A DNA stretch of 64,000 bases from NCBI GenBank assembly GCA_025529335.1, contig JAMYHX010000035.1, positions 1 to 64,000 on the forward strand, in the 5' to 3' direction. The notes under the pieces were generated by a model. The model did no database searches. It saw only the letters and a program-made list of their open reading frames with translations, and was not told the origin of the DNA. This document shows positions 1 through 10,779 of the stretch, piece by piece. The first letter of the stretch is position 1. Each line of letters begins with the position of its first letter. Both the position numbers and the translations under genes were made by a program. This DNA is from Rhizopus sp. PT2906 (Eukaryota > Mucoromycota > Mucoromycetes > Mucorales > Rhizopodaceae).

Positions 1-27
1 AATAAATAAACTTGTCTTTTTAACCCA

Positions 28-1430
28 ATGTTTCATACTTCCCCTTTGGATTTACCAACGCATGACATATCTCCACAATATGCCTATAGCAAGTCAAATT
101 CATTGGCAACAGCAAAGCAATCACTAGATATCATCTTGAGTAATCAAGACTCAAAGCAAATATTTTACTTTTTACTGCTCAATCTATCTTACATGTTTGT
201 TCAGTTGGCTTATGGCGTCTGGACCAACTCATTGGGCTTAATTTCAGATGGTACATTGATACATACAAATACCGTAAAGAACCTTGTTTATCTAACATAT
301 ATATATATCTAGCCATACATATGTTCTTTGACTGCTTAGCGTTGGGTATTGGTCTGTTTGCCTCTGTGATGAGTAAATGGCCGTCGAATGCTGAGTATTC
401 TTATGGGTAACAAAAAAAAAAGATAGAGAAAGAGAAGATATCTAACATCATCACTATAGATACAGTAGAATTGAAACAGTAGCAGCCTATTTTAATGGCG
501 TCTTTTTGATAATGATTTCAACTTCCATCATTGTTGAAGCCATTCAACGACTGATTACCCCACCAGAAATGAATACCCATCGTTTATTGTTTATCAGTTT
601 TGTAGGATTAGTAGTCAATCTTGTGGGTATCTTTGCTTTCAATCATGGTCATCATCACGGCCATCACCATCATGATCACGGTCATCATCACCATGATCAC
701 GGACATAGTGCTAATATGCAAGGTACCTTTGATACTAAAACACTTTTTGCAAGCTAACGTTGTCTATATCTGGGGCGTGTTTTTAGGTGTCTTTTTACAC
801 ATCATGGCAGACACATTGGGTTCCGTGGGTGTCATCGCTTCTACTATCTTGATCAAATGGTTTGGCTGGACCGGATTCGATCCTATTGCCTCCTTATTTA
901 TTGCAGTCTTGATTATTGCCTCTGTTATACCATTGATCAGACAGTCAGCAGCCGTATTGATGCTTCAATTAGATGATGGGACGGTAGCAACGATCGAAGG
1001 TACTTTAGAAGAAGTCAAGGCAATGGAGGGCGTATACAGCATTAGTCATAGTCGCTTTTGGCCATATGAAGCTGAAAGTGTAGTTGGATCACTCCATGTG
1101 CAGGTTAAGGATAATGTAGATACCCAAGCGCTAAGAAACACCATCACTGCATTATTACATAGTCATATTCACGGCCTTAGAGAAGTCTGTGTGCAAATTG
1201 AACTTCAAAGTGCTAAAAAGAAGAATCGCACTGTACCTGAGAAAGGATTCTTTCATTCTCCTCTTGTATATAGTAGTAGTAGTCTTTCTTCCAATGCCCA
1301 TATTAATTATAGATCAAATACGTCTACACCTACACCTATGATCAATAGCCCAGCAGATATCAATAGTAGCAATAGTCCTAATCTTAATCCAATCATCTCT
1401 GTTCTTCAGAAGCAAACAAAGAAAGAATAA
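28..1430 (+). CDS. Cation diffusion facilitator (CDF) zinc transporter, Msc2/ZnT5-7 type
   Basis: Exons 28-250, 313-406, 460-722 and 787-1430 give 407 residues. The protein should move zinc into the secretory pathway in exchange for protons. Visible: about six membrane segments; an HxxxD zinc site in TM2 (H77/D81, in SDAIHMFFD) and a second in TM5 (H198/D202, in HIMADTLGS); a His/Asp-rich cytosolic loop at about 168-190 between TM4 and TM5; a C-terminal cytosolic domain (about 250-340) followed by a Ser/Pro/Asn-rich tail. The splice into GVFLHIMADTLGS rebuilds the family signature exactly. The ATG at 28 is only 27 bp from the window edge, so an upstream exon cannot be excluded; full Msc2 proteins carry an extra N-terminal membrane region. 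Family assignment is secure; ER versus Golgi location is inferred. Confidence 0.9.
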
Positions 1431-1562
1431 AAAGTATTTGAGTGTGACTGTGGCCTCTCTACCCACTAATTCCAAAAGAGCTATTTTGGTAGCCTCCCTT
1501 TTCTCTTCTCTCTCTCTCTCTTTTTCTCACTTTTTTTTTCCCTCCCTTGATTTAATATAAAC

Positions 1563-3689
1563 ATGGACAACAATACCCCTTGGAGAGGTGGAAGAGGTCG
1601 AGGCGGTAATCGAGGACGTGGAGGTGGATCGAACCGTGGTCGTGACCAGGATTTCTTCAATACCAACAATTCGAGTGATGCACCTTCCATTCTGTCACGA
1701 CTAGGACCTACGAATGCACCCATTAACGATAACAGAAACAACAACTATGATAGAAACAATAACTATGATAGGAACAATAACTATGACAGGGATAATGGAA
1801 GAGTGTTTTCAAAGAATCCTCGACGTAGCAGAAACCAAAGTGGTAACAATGCACGATTCAATAATGAATTTATGGATGAAGACACTGAAATGAGACCGTA
1901 AAGATTAAGAATCATACACATTTTCATCTTTTTAACTCTTTTTAATATAGTGATACTTCAGCTGGAAATATTGTCACTGTAAGTTTTTTACATGAAGCAA
2001 CCGCACACACAATATATAGTAAATCAATACGCGTACTATGGATATATCTATAATAGGTGAAAGGTTATCCTCCTGGTACTGAAGAAAAATTACTTTCCTT
2101 CTTATCAAGAAAATCAAAAGTCCCTTGGGCGCCTATTCATGTAAGCAACAATTTGTTTGTTGTTAATCTTACTTACCTTCCCTTGCTTGTAGATCGACTA
2201 TGGACCCAATCAGATGCATATCACAGTCATAGATGATACAGTAGCTAGTGGTTTGTGTAGAATGAATAATTTTGCATTTATGAACCAGAATGTAAGCTGA
2301 TATGAAAAGAATGTCATTTAAATATATTTGCTGATGAAACTCTTGTGTGTGTAGTTGACAATCACCCGAGGAGGAGGAGGAGGAGGAGATGGTGGTGGCA
2401 GACCAAGCGCACGTCCCAGAAGTGGCCCAAATAATACTAGCGACAACAGTAGTAGTACTGGTGGTGGTGGTAGATCAGCCTATTTAGCAGAATTTTTACG
2501 AGAAAGATGGAATCCACAGGCAGGTCATCTCGATTTAGATGATTTACCGCCTACTTCACACAGCATAGCTGTCGTCTTGGCTAAATTACTAACAGAAGCA
2601 AAATTTTTGTTTGGAGACGCAGTAAGTTTTGTCTATAAAAATGAAAGGATATGCATTAACATGCTCTTGATATGCAGGTTGTTACGCTCTCATTTGCTAG
2701 AAACAAGCTCTGGTCTGTGGCGCCACTGCTCAAAGTAACAGAATTGTTTCCAAATTTGAAAAACCTTTCCCTCCAAGATAACGAAATAGCCGAGTTCCGC
2801 AGTTTGGATAGACTGTCAAATAAGTTAAATCATCTTCAAGAACTAGTATTAGCTGGAAATCCTATTCAAACAAAAAATGACTATAGAAAGTAATTATTTT
2901 TCTTAATAATGATAAGGATTAGTATTGACATGTTTTATGCCATAGTGAGGTCTTGAAACGATTTCCTTCGGTTCAACGATTAGATTTCCAACCTACTACT
3001 ACTGCTACTGCCCAAGCATTTTACACGCCTTCGGATATACCGGTACCTGTTCGATCAAACTTTTTTGGACAAGATGATTCTCGTATTGCAGCACAAGATT
3101 TATTATCCAAGTATTTCCCATTATTTGACACAAACCGTGAAGCATTAGCAGACTTGTATGATGCACAATCTACATTCTCAGTTATCTTTAGTAAAGGCAA
3201 CTTTAATCAAGAAAGTGTGTGGGGAAGTAGTCAAGGTAAACTTGAAAAAAAAAGAAGAAAATACAGAAATAACCAACATGTACATGTATAGTTAAACCAA
3301 GCCAACGTATTGTAATTGGAAGTGAAAATATCATAAAGCGACTTTGCTCATTACCAGCAACAGTACATGACTTGTCTAGACCAGATAACTTTGTGACGGA
3401 TGCATGGCAAACGCATAGCACACAACCTGGTCATCCTGTTATCCTCTTTTTGACCGTGCATGGTGAATTTGCAGAGTCACCTTTAGGAACACCGTTATCT
3501 TTTGATCGCACCTTCTTAGTAGCACCGTCTGCTCCAGGTTCGAGGTGAGTTAGCTACGCATACACAAATAGAGTGATTTTAATTATTTAATATAGAGCGC
3601 AAGCAGCTGGCTGGAATTATGTTATTCTGTCGGATTCTCTTATTGTACGTAAATTTTCATGTAAACCTGCGTCCTTAATCACAGCTTAA
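1563..3689 (+). CDS. MEX67: mRNA export receptor Mex67/NXF1
   Basis: Nine exons: 1563-1897, 1951-1978, 2057-2140, 2193-2291, 2355-2621, 2678-2889, 2946-3235, 3292-3544, 3596-3689; 553 residues. It carries mRNPs through nuclear pores with an Mtr2/p15-type partner. Domains in order: RG-rich N-terminus (residues 1-35) with three NNNYDR repeats; RRM-like domain (about 120-200, VKGYPPGTEEKLLSF); a Gly/Ser linker; leucine-rich repeats (about 250-370, ending DYRNEVLKRFPSVQRLDF); NTF2-like domain (about 385-545, ending SDSLIVRKF). The stop comes about ten residues after the NTF2-like fold, so the usual C-terminal UBA-like (TAP-C) module is missing from this model. An alternative last intron (3646-3684) only changes the final residues and does not add a UBA. 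A T/C-rich tract lies just upstream of the ATG. Confidence 0.9.
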
Positions 3690-4033
3690 GGAGAATGTAT
3701 AAAAGATAAAGAAATAACATTTAAGAATAAAAGAAATGTTTGTCTTCTCTATATGCAATGATTTTATTGTCATGATCTCATGAGGATAGTATTCATTTTT
3801 TTTTTCTTTATTCTTGCCCTTCTGCTCACTGCCCCTTTTCCCCCTACCTTAACTATATTCTTACATAATGCAAAGAATAAATAGAAAGAGGGGAGTTCAT
3901 GTGGTGTATGACAGAGAGAAAAAGAAGAGAGAGAGAGGAGGCCACTTCCGAAACATGGCTCATTTTGTTTTATTGTTTGATTTTGTGTTACATGCAGGGA
4001 ATATGAAATGATGTACAGAAATGATACAAATGC
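3690..4033. other. Shared 3' intergenic region between MEX67 and the cyclin gene
   Basis: The two flanking genes converge on this stretch. It holds T- and GA-rich tracts (about 3797-3806, 3914-3940) and AATAAA-like signals (near 3727 and 3878). I see no gene in it. Confidence 0.5.
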
Positions 4034-4801
4034 TTATAAAAAGAATGGATACCATATGTCATTTGAGCTGATAACGGGTATTTGTGTTTGTGAACAGACA
4101 TCATCTTGATATGCCTCATCGTACATGAGATGAGATGATAAAGTGGGATAAGTGTTGAGGGTGTAATGGTAATAGTAATAGTAGTAATAACTGTAGTCAT
4201 AGTAATAATTATGATAGATGTCTATTAGAGATTGTTGTTGTTGTAAATTACATAATACGTTGCATTCTTCAGTCCAAAGCATGAAGGTTTCTGCAGAGAT
4301 GTGAAGTGAATAGTCTAAATGTTGCAGTAGTTTTGTTTCTAATGAAATTAAGGTTTTTACGGGTATCATGGATACAAATGACCACTGTAACTATGAGGGA
4401 TACGGTTAGGGCTAATTTTTTTTTATTTTAGGGTATTTACCATATTGGGCGGCGAGTAATCCTCTGTGTACTTGTACGCCAATAGTAATGTAACAGTAAA
4501 TAAAGAATATTCATCTACACATTGATAGTTGTTTGCCAGGATCGATTGGATGTATTTTAGACTAGTAAAAGTCAATACAATATATTCTCGGCAACAATAA
4601 TCCTTTATAAGAAAAAGATTACCCTGTGTATATCACTGACGGAGATATATCGATACATGATAGTAATTTGTAACAAAACACAGTTAGGTTCTTTTGTCGG
4701 TCTATGTCCAAGTATCTACAGAGCGAACATGTAACAATCGAGCATAGTTCTGATAATTCTTCAATATTTGTTTTAAATGAAATGGGTTGACTCAAGATCA
4801 T
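4034..4801 (-). CDS. Pho80/Pcl-type cyclin
   Basis: Three exons on the minus strand (4801-4623, 4561-4441, 4390-4034) give 218 residues. Splicing joins the conserved pieces SPSVIYTGLKYIQ, LLAYKYTEDYSPPNM and ISLETKLLQHLDYSLHIS, which are the hallmarks of a Pho80-like cyclin box (about residues 10-145). Such cyclins activate Pho85/CDK5-type kinases in phosphate and nutrient signalling or the cell cycle; which branch applies here is unknown. After the box comes a short tail with a run of tyrosines (near 4150-4200), unusual for this family. I chose the ATG at 4801; an in-frame ATG at 4870 would add 23 very hydrophobic residues that look like translated T/C-rich leader. Family is clear, exact start less so. 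Confidence 0.8.
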
Positions 4802-4870
4802 AAAGAGATTAAAAAGAATGAAGAAGAAAGAGAAGAAAAAGAAGACAATACGAGATGTAAATGGTGACAT

Positions 4871-5832
4871 TAAAATAAATGCACAGCTTAATGTTGTATA
4901 ACACTAAAGGAGGGGAATCAAATGAACGAAAATCATAAAGAACAAAAAGAGAGGAGTTATTAAATACAGGTTTAAATAGATTTGCTCTTTCTCTTTCTAT
5001 ATCTCTCTCTTACCTGTCTATATCCAGAGCTATTTATATTAATATCTTGCTGCTCCTACTCTATAGTCTTCCCCTACCCTCTCCTTTTTCAACAAGAACC
5101 TCGATGGCATGATAATTTAATAACCGTGCTACTTAGCACGCGACCCAAATATTTAGAAAAAGATTGCATTACTGTCTTTTTAGAAATTGTTACAAACTGA
5201 CCTTCCTTGTCCTACCGTCAATGACTCTCAAGTGGAACGCGCGCGCGCTCGCGCGTGTGTGCACGTTCAAGACTAAATATATAAAAGAAACCAACTAGTC
5301 CGCCTGTACAACAATAGCAACTCCAGTTTTAACTTGTTGATGAACAAAAGGGGATAAAGACGGAAGAAGACAAAATGCAAGGGTATGAGAGAGGAGAGAA
5401 TTTTCAAGAAAGATGAGTACAACATGTTTTGGAAGAGGAGCCCATAGTGACATAACATTTCTTTATGCTTCTTATTTTTTTTCTCCCTTTATATTTTGCC
5501 CTCCTTCTCCCCTTCGTCTTGAAACTCCTACCCCTTGATGGGATCAACCGCGTTCCATAAAATGAAGTCTATTTCTCTCTTTTGAGGGCGTAAACTATGT
5601 CAGACTCCCTATGAACTATCATAAGATGGAATGGATGGGCTAAAAGTAGCACTTTGATAACAATCATCAGGATGCCGTAGACTTGTAACGTTACCTGACC
5701 AACATGACATTTGTCTAACGTCAGAAGGTTCAATGATCGATACTGATTTCACAAGATTATTTATTTGTATAATGTATTAAGCTATAAAATTGAAATAGAC
5801 AAAAAAAGGGGAAAAGAAAAACTATACACAAA
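4871..5832. other. Intergenic region upstream of the cyclin gene and downstream of HAP2
   Basis: No convincing gene. Short open frames at 4982-5200 (+) and 5273-5458 (-) are low-complexity and have no family resemblance. The stretch holds T/C-rich blocks (4984-5090, 5470-5520), likely promoter for the minus-strand cyclin, and an alternating CG/GT purine-pyrimidine tract at about 5238-5264. Confidence 0.5.
5238..5264. repeat. Alternating purine-pyrimidine (CG)n(TG)n tract
   Basis: A run of CG dinucleotides followed by TG steps, with one break, in otherwise AT-rich DNA. Such tracts can adopt Z-form DNA and often vary in length between strains. No gene overlaps it. Confidence 0.7.
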
Positions 5833-6585
5833 TTAATGTTGAGGCTGAAGGTTAGGAAACGTACTAAATCCACTGGCTGTTGTCGTACTCGGTGGCCATT
5901 GCTTTGATGACTCTTGGTGTTGTTCTGTAGGTGATGATGATTTTTCCGTTTGACCGGGTAATTTACCGGTTCGTTCTAATTCTTCCACTTCTTTTGCGGC
6001 TATATAAAAAGAATAAAAATAAAAATATTAAACGAAGGCCCTTTTTTGTGTGTATGCTCCCTTAAACAACTTACTTAGGAATCGTCCCCCAGGACCCCTG
6101 GGTCTGCGCATGGCATGCTTATGACGACTTTCATGAAGATAAGGTTTCCTTGCTCGCGTCAGCCTGTTTTGTTCTTCGAGCTTAGCACGAGCTGCTCTTC
6201 GTTTTAAAATCCGATGATATTGTTTTGCATTAACATACAAAGGTTCTTCCATCGGCTGCTCTTGTTGTTGAGGAGGAGGAGGAGAATGTGAGGGCTGATC
6301 GATAGATCGGCTATAGTTGACTGGAGGAGAATGAACTGCAGCCGACTAATTAAGAAGGATATGAGCATATACATACATAGATCAATGCATATTATAATTT
6401 ATTTATTTTTTTACCATCGAGTAAGCTGGTTGTTGATATAATGCTTGATGTCTTGTATCCATTGTTGGTTGTTGCTGCTGCTGTTGTGGTTGTGGCTGTT
6501 GTATGTCGATAGCGGATGGTTGATAAGATGTAGTGTAGACTTCATGATGAAGCATAGGATGTGGCTGTGATGATGAATCCGTCAT
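5833..6585 (-). CDS. HAP2: CCAAT-binding factor subunit NF-YA (Hap2)
   Basis: Exons 6585-6415, 6345-6075 and 5999-5833 give 202 residues. NF-YA is the sequence-specific subunit of the heterotrimeric CCAAT-binding complex. The core is complete: subunit-interaction helix (about residue 89 on, MEEPLYVNAKQYHRILKRR), linker, then the DNA-binding helix and GxGGRF motif (YLHESRHKHAMRRPRGPGG), continuing across the last intron as RFLTAKEVEEL. The N-terminus is Gln-rich (residues about 35-50), typical of NF-YA activation regions. I start at the ATG at 6585, the first ATG in the open frame. A CCAAT pentamer lies at 6594-6598, just before the start on the plus strand; autoregulation is possible but only inferred. 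Confidence 0.93.
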
Positions 6586-8684
6586 ATTTTGAACCAATTA
6601 AATATGTGCCGCACGCGCAACTGAATAAATAAAGAAGACACGAATCAAAGACGTGTATTGGCTGCTCTATTAAGTGAAGAATCACAAGAAAAAGAGGAAA
6701 AAGATTGGCTTATCACTACTCAATTTTGTATTCAAAAAAAATTTTCTGCTGTTATGCCAGGGTTCCAAAATGACGTACGCATGACTAAAAGAGAGACCTA
6801 CTTTCTCATCTCAACCTTTTTTTTTGGTTTGTTCTTTTCTTTCTTGGTGAACCTCTTTTTTTTAAAAAATGTTAAACACCAAAGTGATGATAGTAAAATA
6901 ATGATAAACCATTAGTGCGGCGTAAATGATCATCAGTCCGCTCCACCTTCCCCGACTAGCATAAGGATAAAAAAGGGAATTGGACTGTGTGAAAAGAGAA
7001 GGAGAAGTCTTTGCGCACAGAGAGAGAAAGAGAAAAAGATATTGAACATAGTCATCATGTGAATATGTTAAAGTGATGCTACAGCAGCATACATACATGC
7101 GCACATATACGCGCACACACATAAATATAAACACTGCATGAACGCATAAATTGAACAATCAAATTCGAAATTTTATGAAACTACAGAGAGAATGTCGCAT
7201 CATCAAACATTGATAAATATTAGTACAACGGTTTATTTGTTTGTGTTTGAGGCTTTCATGTCGATAAACAAAAACTATATGAATGGGTGTGTAATTGTTT
7301 CTTTTATAATATAGAACGGGAATAACCATATTAAAAGAGGCTTATAGATTATGTTTACTCAATCCAATTCTTTATTATTGTGTAAAGAAGAGGAAAGAGG
7401 AGCTCTCCTTGACGAGGAATCTGATCCCTGATAAAAAGTGTAGCCAAAAAGTAAAGCTCGCCTGTAGATAGTAATGATCACTATCACTAAATAGTCAGAA
7501 AAAAGAATATAAGTATTAAGTGTTATCCTACAAAAGAACTGTCAGTGACAGTGTAGCCTAAATTGGGCATTTGATAGACTTTGGTAGCGTATCAAATAAT
7601 AAAGAGCATGATCTCCGTTCATCTTTTTCTTTAATTGTTGCCTTGAGTAGGTATCACTTACTCTATAGTAAGCACTTCATTACAAAGTAAATCATCATCT
7701 ACAGATAAACAGATGACCACGGGCACAGACCATGCTACTTGATACCACGATTGTATGCATACACTACCATTATCCAAAAAATTACGTTTGTGGAAGGCAA
7801 ATATTTCACTTACCAGGTTCACACAGGAAGAATTTGAATTCATTGAATTGTACACTTGTCCTACAAAAAGGCTACAAAAACATTTGATTGACTTATGCAA
7901 GTAATTTAGAGTTAAGCTCAATGACATTGATCAAATATTAGCTTTTATCATCTTTGGAATTCCCTCAAATTAGAACAAGGAAAGGGTTGCTGCTGCGATT
8001 TCGGAATAAATGAGAAATATAAGCTTCTGATTTTACCGCTTGAACGGCATCTTGTGCCCTTCTCGGCCCAAATCATAAAGAGAGAGCATAAGGATATTCC
8101 ATCAAAATAAGATATGGGTCGGTAAGTCTCAACGTAACCTCATCAAGATCAAACTTGAAAAAAAAAAGAGAGAGAGAACAACTATTGTAAACAATGTCTT
8201 CTTGTATACATGAAGCTACAAGCTTTTAATCATTGGTAATATTTCTATCAGGAGGTTTGTTGCTCAATATTTTGTGTGCTGTGAGGCAAGGTGCTACCAT
8301 CCCTCTTTTATTTTGTTTTTTTTTTCGTGAGTATTATGAACTTTGGTTCTTTCTTATTTCCATGTCATTATTCCCTTGCCTTGTATAAAAAGGACGGCAA
8401 TCATAAAAGAGAGAGAGATCACCTTTATTTTCAAGCCACAGGAGAGATGTGAGCCAGTGCACAAAAAGAAAACGGCGATAGAAACGTTTTGGGGAATGGT
8501 GAGCACGAAAAAAAATATCTTGTCCGGCATTCCGTTCCGGACCGTCAGTCAATACACACCCTCAACTCCTTCCCACCTAAAGAAAAAGCCAGAGAGAGAG
8601 AGAGAGAGAAAGTGAGGGGCAATATACAGTCCAAAACAGTTCCCATCAAGAATCCTCCCTCTCTCTCTTGATTTATATATCAAA
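6586..8684. other. 2.1-kb intergenic region between HAP2 and RPL33
   Basis: This contains the promoters of HAP2 (leftward) and RPL33 (rightward). Several 70-100 codon open frames exist (6658-6915 +, 7658-7927 -, 8343-8615 +). They begin at non-ATG codons or are low-complexity, and none shows a family motif. GA/CT-rich tracts sit at about 8160-8180, 8405-8420 and 8590-8611, the last close to the ribosomal-protein start. I see no tRNA or clear small RNA; a 10-nt match to the 5' end of U2 snRNA at 8059-8068 is not extended. Confidence 0.5.
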
Positions 8685-9399
8685 ATGGTCGATCGGTAGG
8701 AGATGCATAAAGTATCCAAGTGAAAAGAAAATAGAAAAGAGACAAATGGATGGATGGACTTGGGGATAATATGAAACTATCGATGTCCTGTTTATATACA
8801 TATTTATCGACATTGCCGAGATGAACTTTTTTTTCGTAAACAAAACACACACACACACATGTACAGACACACACACATACAAAATAGAGAAAGGGAAAGT
8901 TAGACTAGTAGCCAACATCCCCCTCGCTCGTATTGTGTATATAGTAACAGCAATGGCTTTTTTTCTTCTTTTTTCGTCACTTGGATACAAACAAATATAA
9001 ACTTTGGTACTAACATTATTTACTATTCTATAGTCTTTACTGTAAGGGCCGTGTTTTGGGTTACGAACGTGCCAAGCGCAACCAAAACCCCAACGTTTCT
9101 TTGATTCAAGTTGAAGGTGTTCAAACTACCAAGGATGCTCAATTCTACCTTGGTAAGCGTGTTGCCTATGTCTACCGTGCTCAACGTGAAGTCAATGGTT
9201 CCAAGATCCGTGTCATCTGGGGTCGTATCGCTCGTACTCACGGTACCAACGGTGTTGTCAAGGCTCGTTTCCGCAAGAACTTGCCTCCCAAGGTCTTTGG
9301 TGCTTCCGTCCGTGTTGTAAGTTTAAACATCCTATCTGCGTGTATAATGACGCTAACTCCCTCTCTTTTTTTTAGATGCTTTATCCTTCCAACATCTAA
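8685..9399 (+). CDS. RPL33: 60S ribosomal protein eL33 (L35A)
   Basis: Exons 8685-8695, 9034-9316 and 9376-9399 give 105 residues, the normal family length. The sequence carries the whole eL33 fold, from GRVLGYERAKRNQNP through YLGKRVAYVYRAQ and GRIARTHGTNGVVKARF to the C-terminal MLYPSNI. The first coding exon is only 11 nt (M-V-D-R), and the 338-nt first intron is far longer than the other introns here. It contains CA microsatellites (about 8845-8859 and 8868-8877) and a clear TACTAAC branch site near 9009. Codons ending in C are favoured (AAC, GTC, AAG), as expected for a highly expressed gene. I found no convincing snoRNA boxes in intron 1. Confidence 0.96.
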
Positions 9400-9578
9400 A
9401 GACTAAAGGAATACCAAATGGCATGAAAATAAAAAAAGGAAAAAAGAAAAGCATGATTTCCATTTTGTTTAAGGTTGAGCTGCATGTATTGTGTCACTGT
9501 CGTTTGATATAAATAATGACAATACTTTTTTTTCTTTTTCTTTTTTCTCTTTTTTCTCTTCTATACGTTAAAGAAGAA

Positions 9579-10779
9579 ATGTCTACTGCATACACAGTAT
9601 TCTTGACTATAGGCTTATTAGTATCAGGTAAATTATTATATAACAAAGAGAGAGTGTGTGGTCAATAACACCAAAGAAAAAAAAAGGCGTCTGTATACCC
9701 TTAATCTTGTCATTTCAAGATTATCAAAAAGTAAATGATGTTGAGTACTTTCATCAGCCATTACTTCAAACCACTATGATCTTCCTTGGTGAAATGATTT
9801 GTATCTTGATCATTCATTTGGTTACCAAGACGCCTTCCTTATTGGATCGATCTATGCTTGAGGCTGTTCAGCCACATCATAGCTATGGAAACGATTGGGT
9901 CGTTCCTCAAACTTCTGTTTGGTCTGCTGCATGGTTTATTTTGCCCAGTGCATGTGACCTTATTGCAACAACAGTAAGTCGATTTTTTTTTTTTTAGAAA
10001 GGACCGTGTCAACTTATTTAAATAGCTTCTCAACTTGGGTTTAATCTATACTACGCCTTCGATTTACCAAATGGTTAAGAGTAGCATCGTTGGTTTTTCG
10101 GCCATCTTTAGTTGCCTTTTCCTGTCGCGTAAATTCTTACGCAAGGAGTGGGCCGCCATCTTGTGCATCCTTGTCGGAACAGGCGCTATTATTTGGTCCG
10201 CTTATAAAGAAAGCCTCACAGAGAACTTTTGGGGTCCTGTCTTCTTGATTGTTGCTCAGCTCTTTGTGGCCGGACAGTTTATTTTAGAAGAATACCTGAT
10301 GGACAGATACCACCTTGACCCAGTCAGGGCCATGGGCATCGAAGGCGTCTTTGGTACTATCTTGCTTAGTACTGCACTTACCATCAGTGCATTCTTTGGT
10401 AGAGACATACTTGATGTTCGTCAGGGATTCCAACAATTGTTCGGAATCAATGTCTTGTGGCAAAGTGCTCTCTTATTATCTTTTATGGTTGCCATCTTTA
10501 ACTTTTTCGGACTCGCAGTTAGTACGACCGTCGGCATTCCCGGGCGTAGTATGATTGACTCTTTAAGGTAAGAAAAACACAAAGAAAAAAAAAAAAAGAG
10601 GCGTATTTACATGTATTAGGACGATCATCACTTGGATACTTGCCATTCACTATGGTTGGGACGTGTTCTCTTGGGTCGAGTTGACAGGCTTTGTTATCCT
10701 TTTATTAGGTGTATTTATATTTAATGGTGTCTTTAAGAAGAGTAATCTCGTAGGAGAAAATCAACCTTTATTATCTTGA
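9579..10779 (+). CDS. SLC35F6-like drug/metabolite-superfamily transporter
   Basis: Exons 9579-9627, 9720-9973, 10026-10567 and 10620-10779 give 334 residues with about ten membrane segments. Family marks include an early FLGEM motif, DLIATTLLNLGLIYTTPSIYQM after the second splice, SLFLSRK-like and KEWAAIL segments, and IITWILAIHYGWDVF near the end. SLC35F6-type carriers act at lysosomal/vacuolar or mitochondrial membranes; the substrate is uncertain. The C-terminus ENQPLL fits an acidic dileucine ([DE]xxxL[LI]) vacuolar sorting signal. The first intron junction is the weak point: family members usually have about ten more residues between exons 1 and 2. The stop codon overlaps that of the gene on the other strand (10771-10779). 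Confidence 0.85.

Noticed and set aside
3646..3684. Extra last intron in MEX67 (GTACGT..CACAG)
   Set aside because: Splicing would replace the conserved NTF2-like end IVRKF by an unrelated short tail; the unspliced reading agrees better with the family.
6658..6915. Open frame after HAP2
   Set aside because: It begins at TTG, its second half is Phe/Leu-rich from T runs, and it shows no motif or splice support.
8059..8068. CTTCTCGGCC, identical to the 5' part of U2 snRNA
   Set aside because: The match stops after ten bases; the branch-site recognition sequence and Sm site that should follow are absent.
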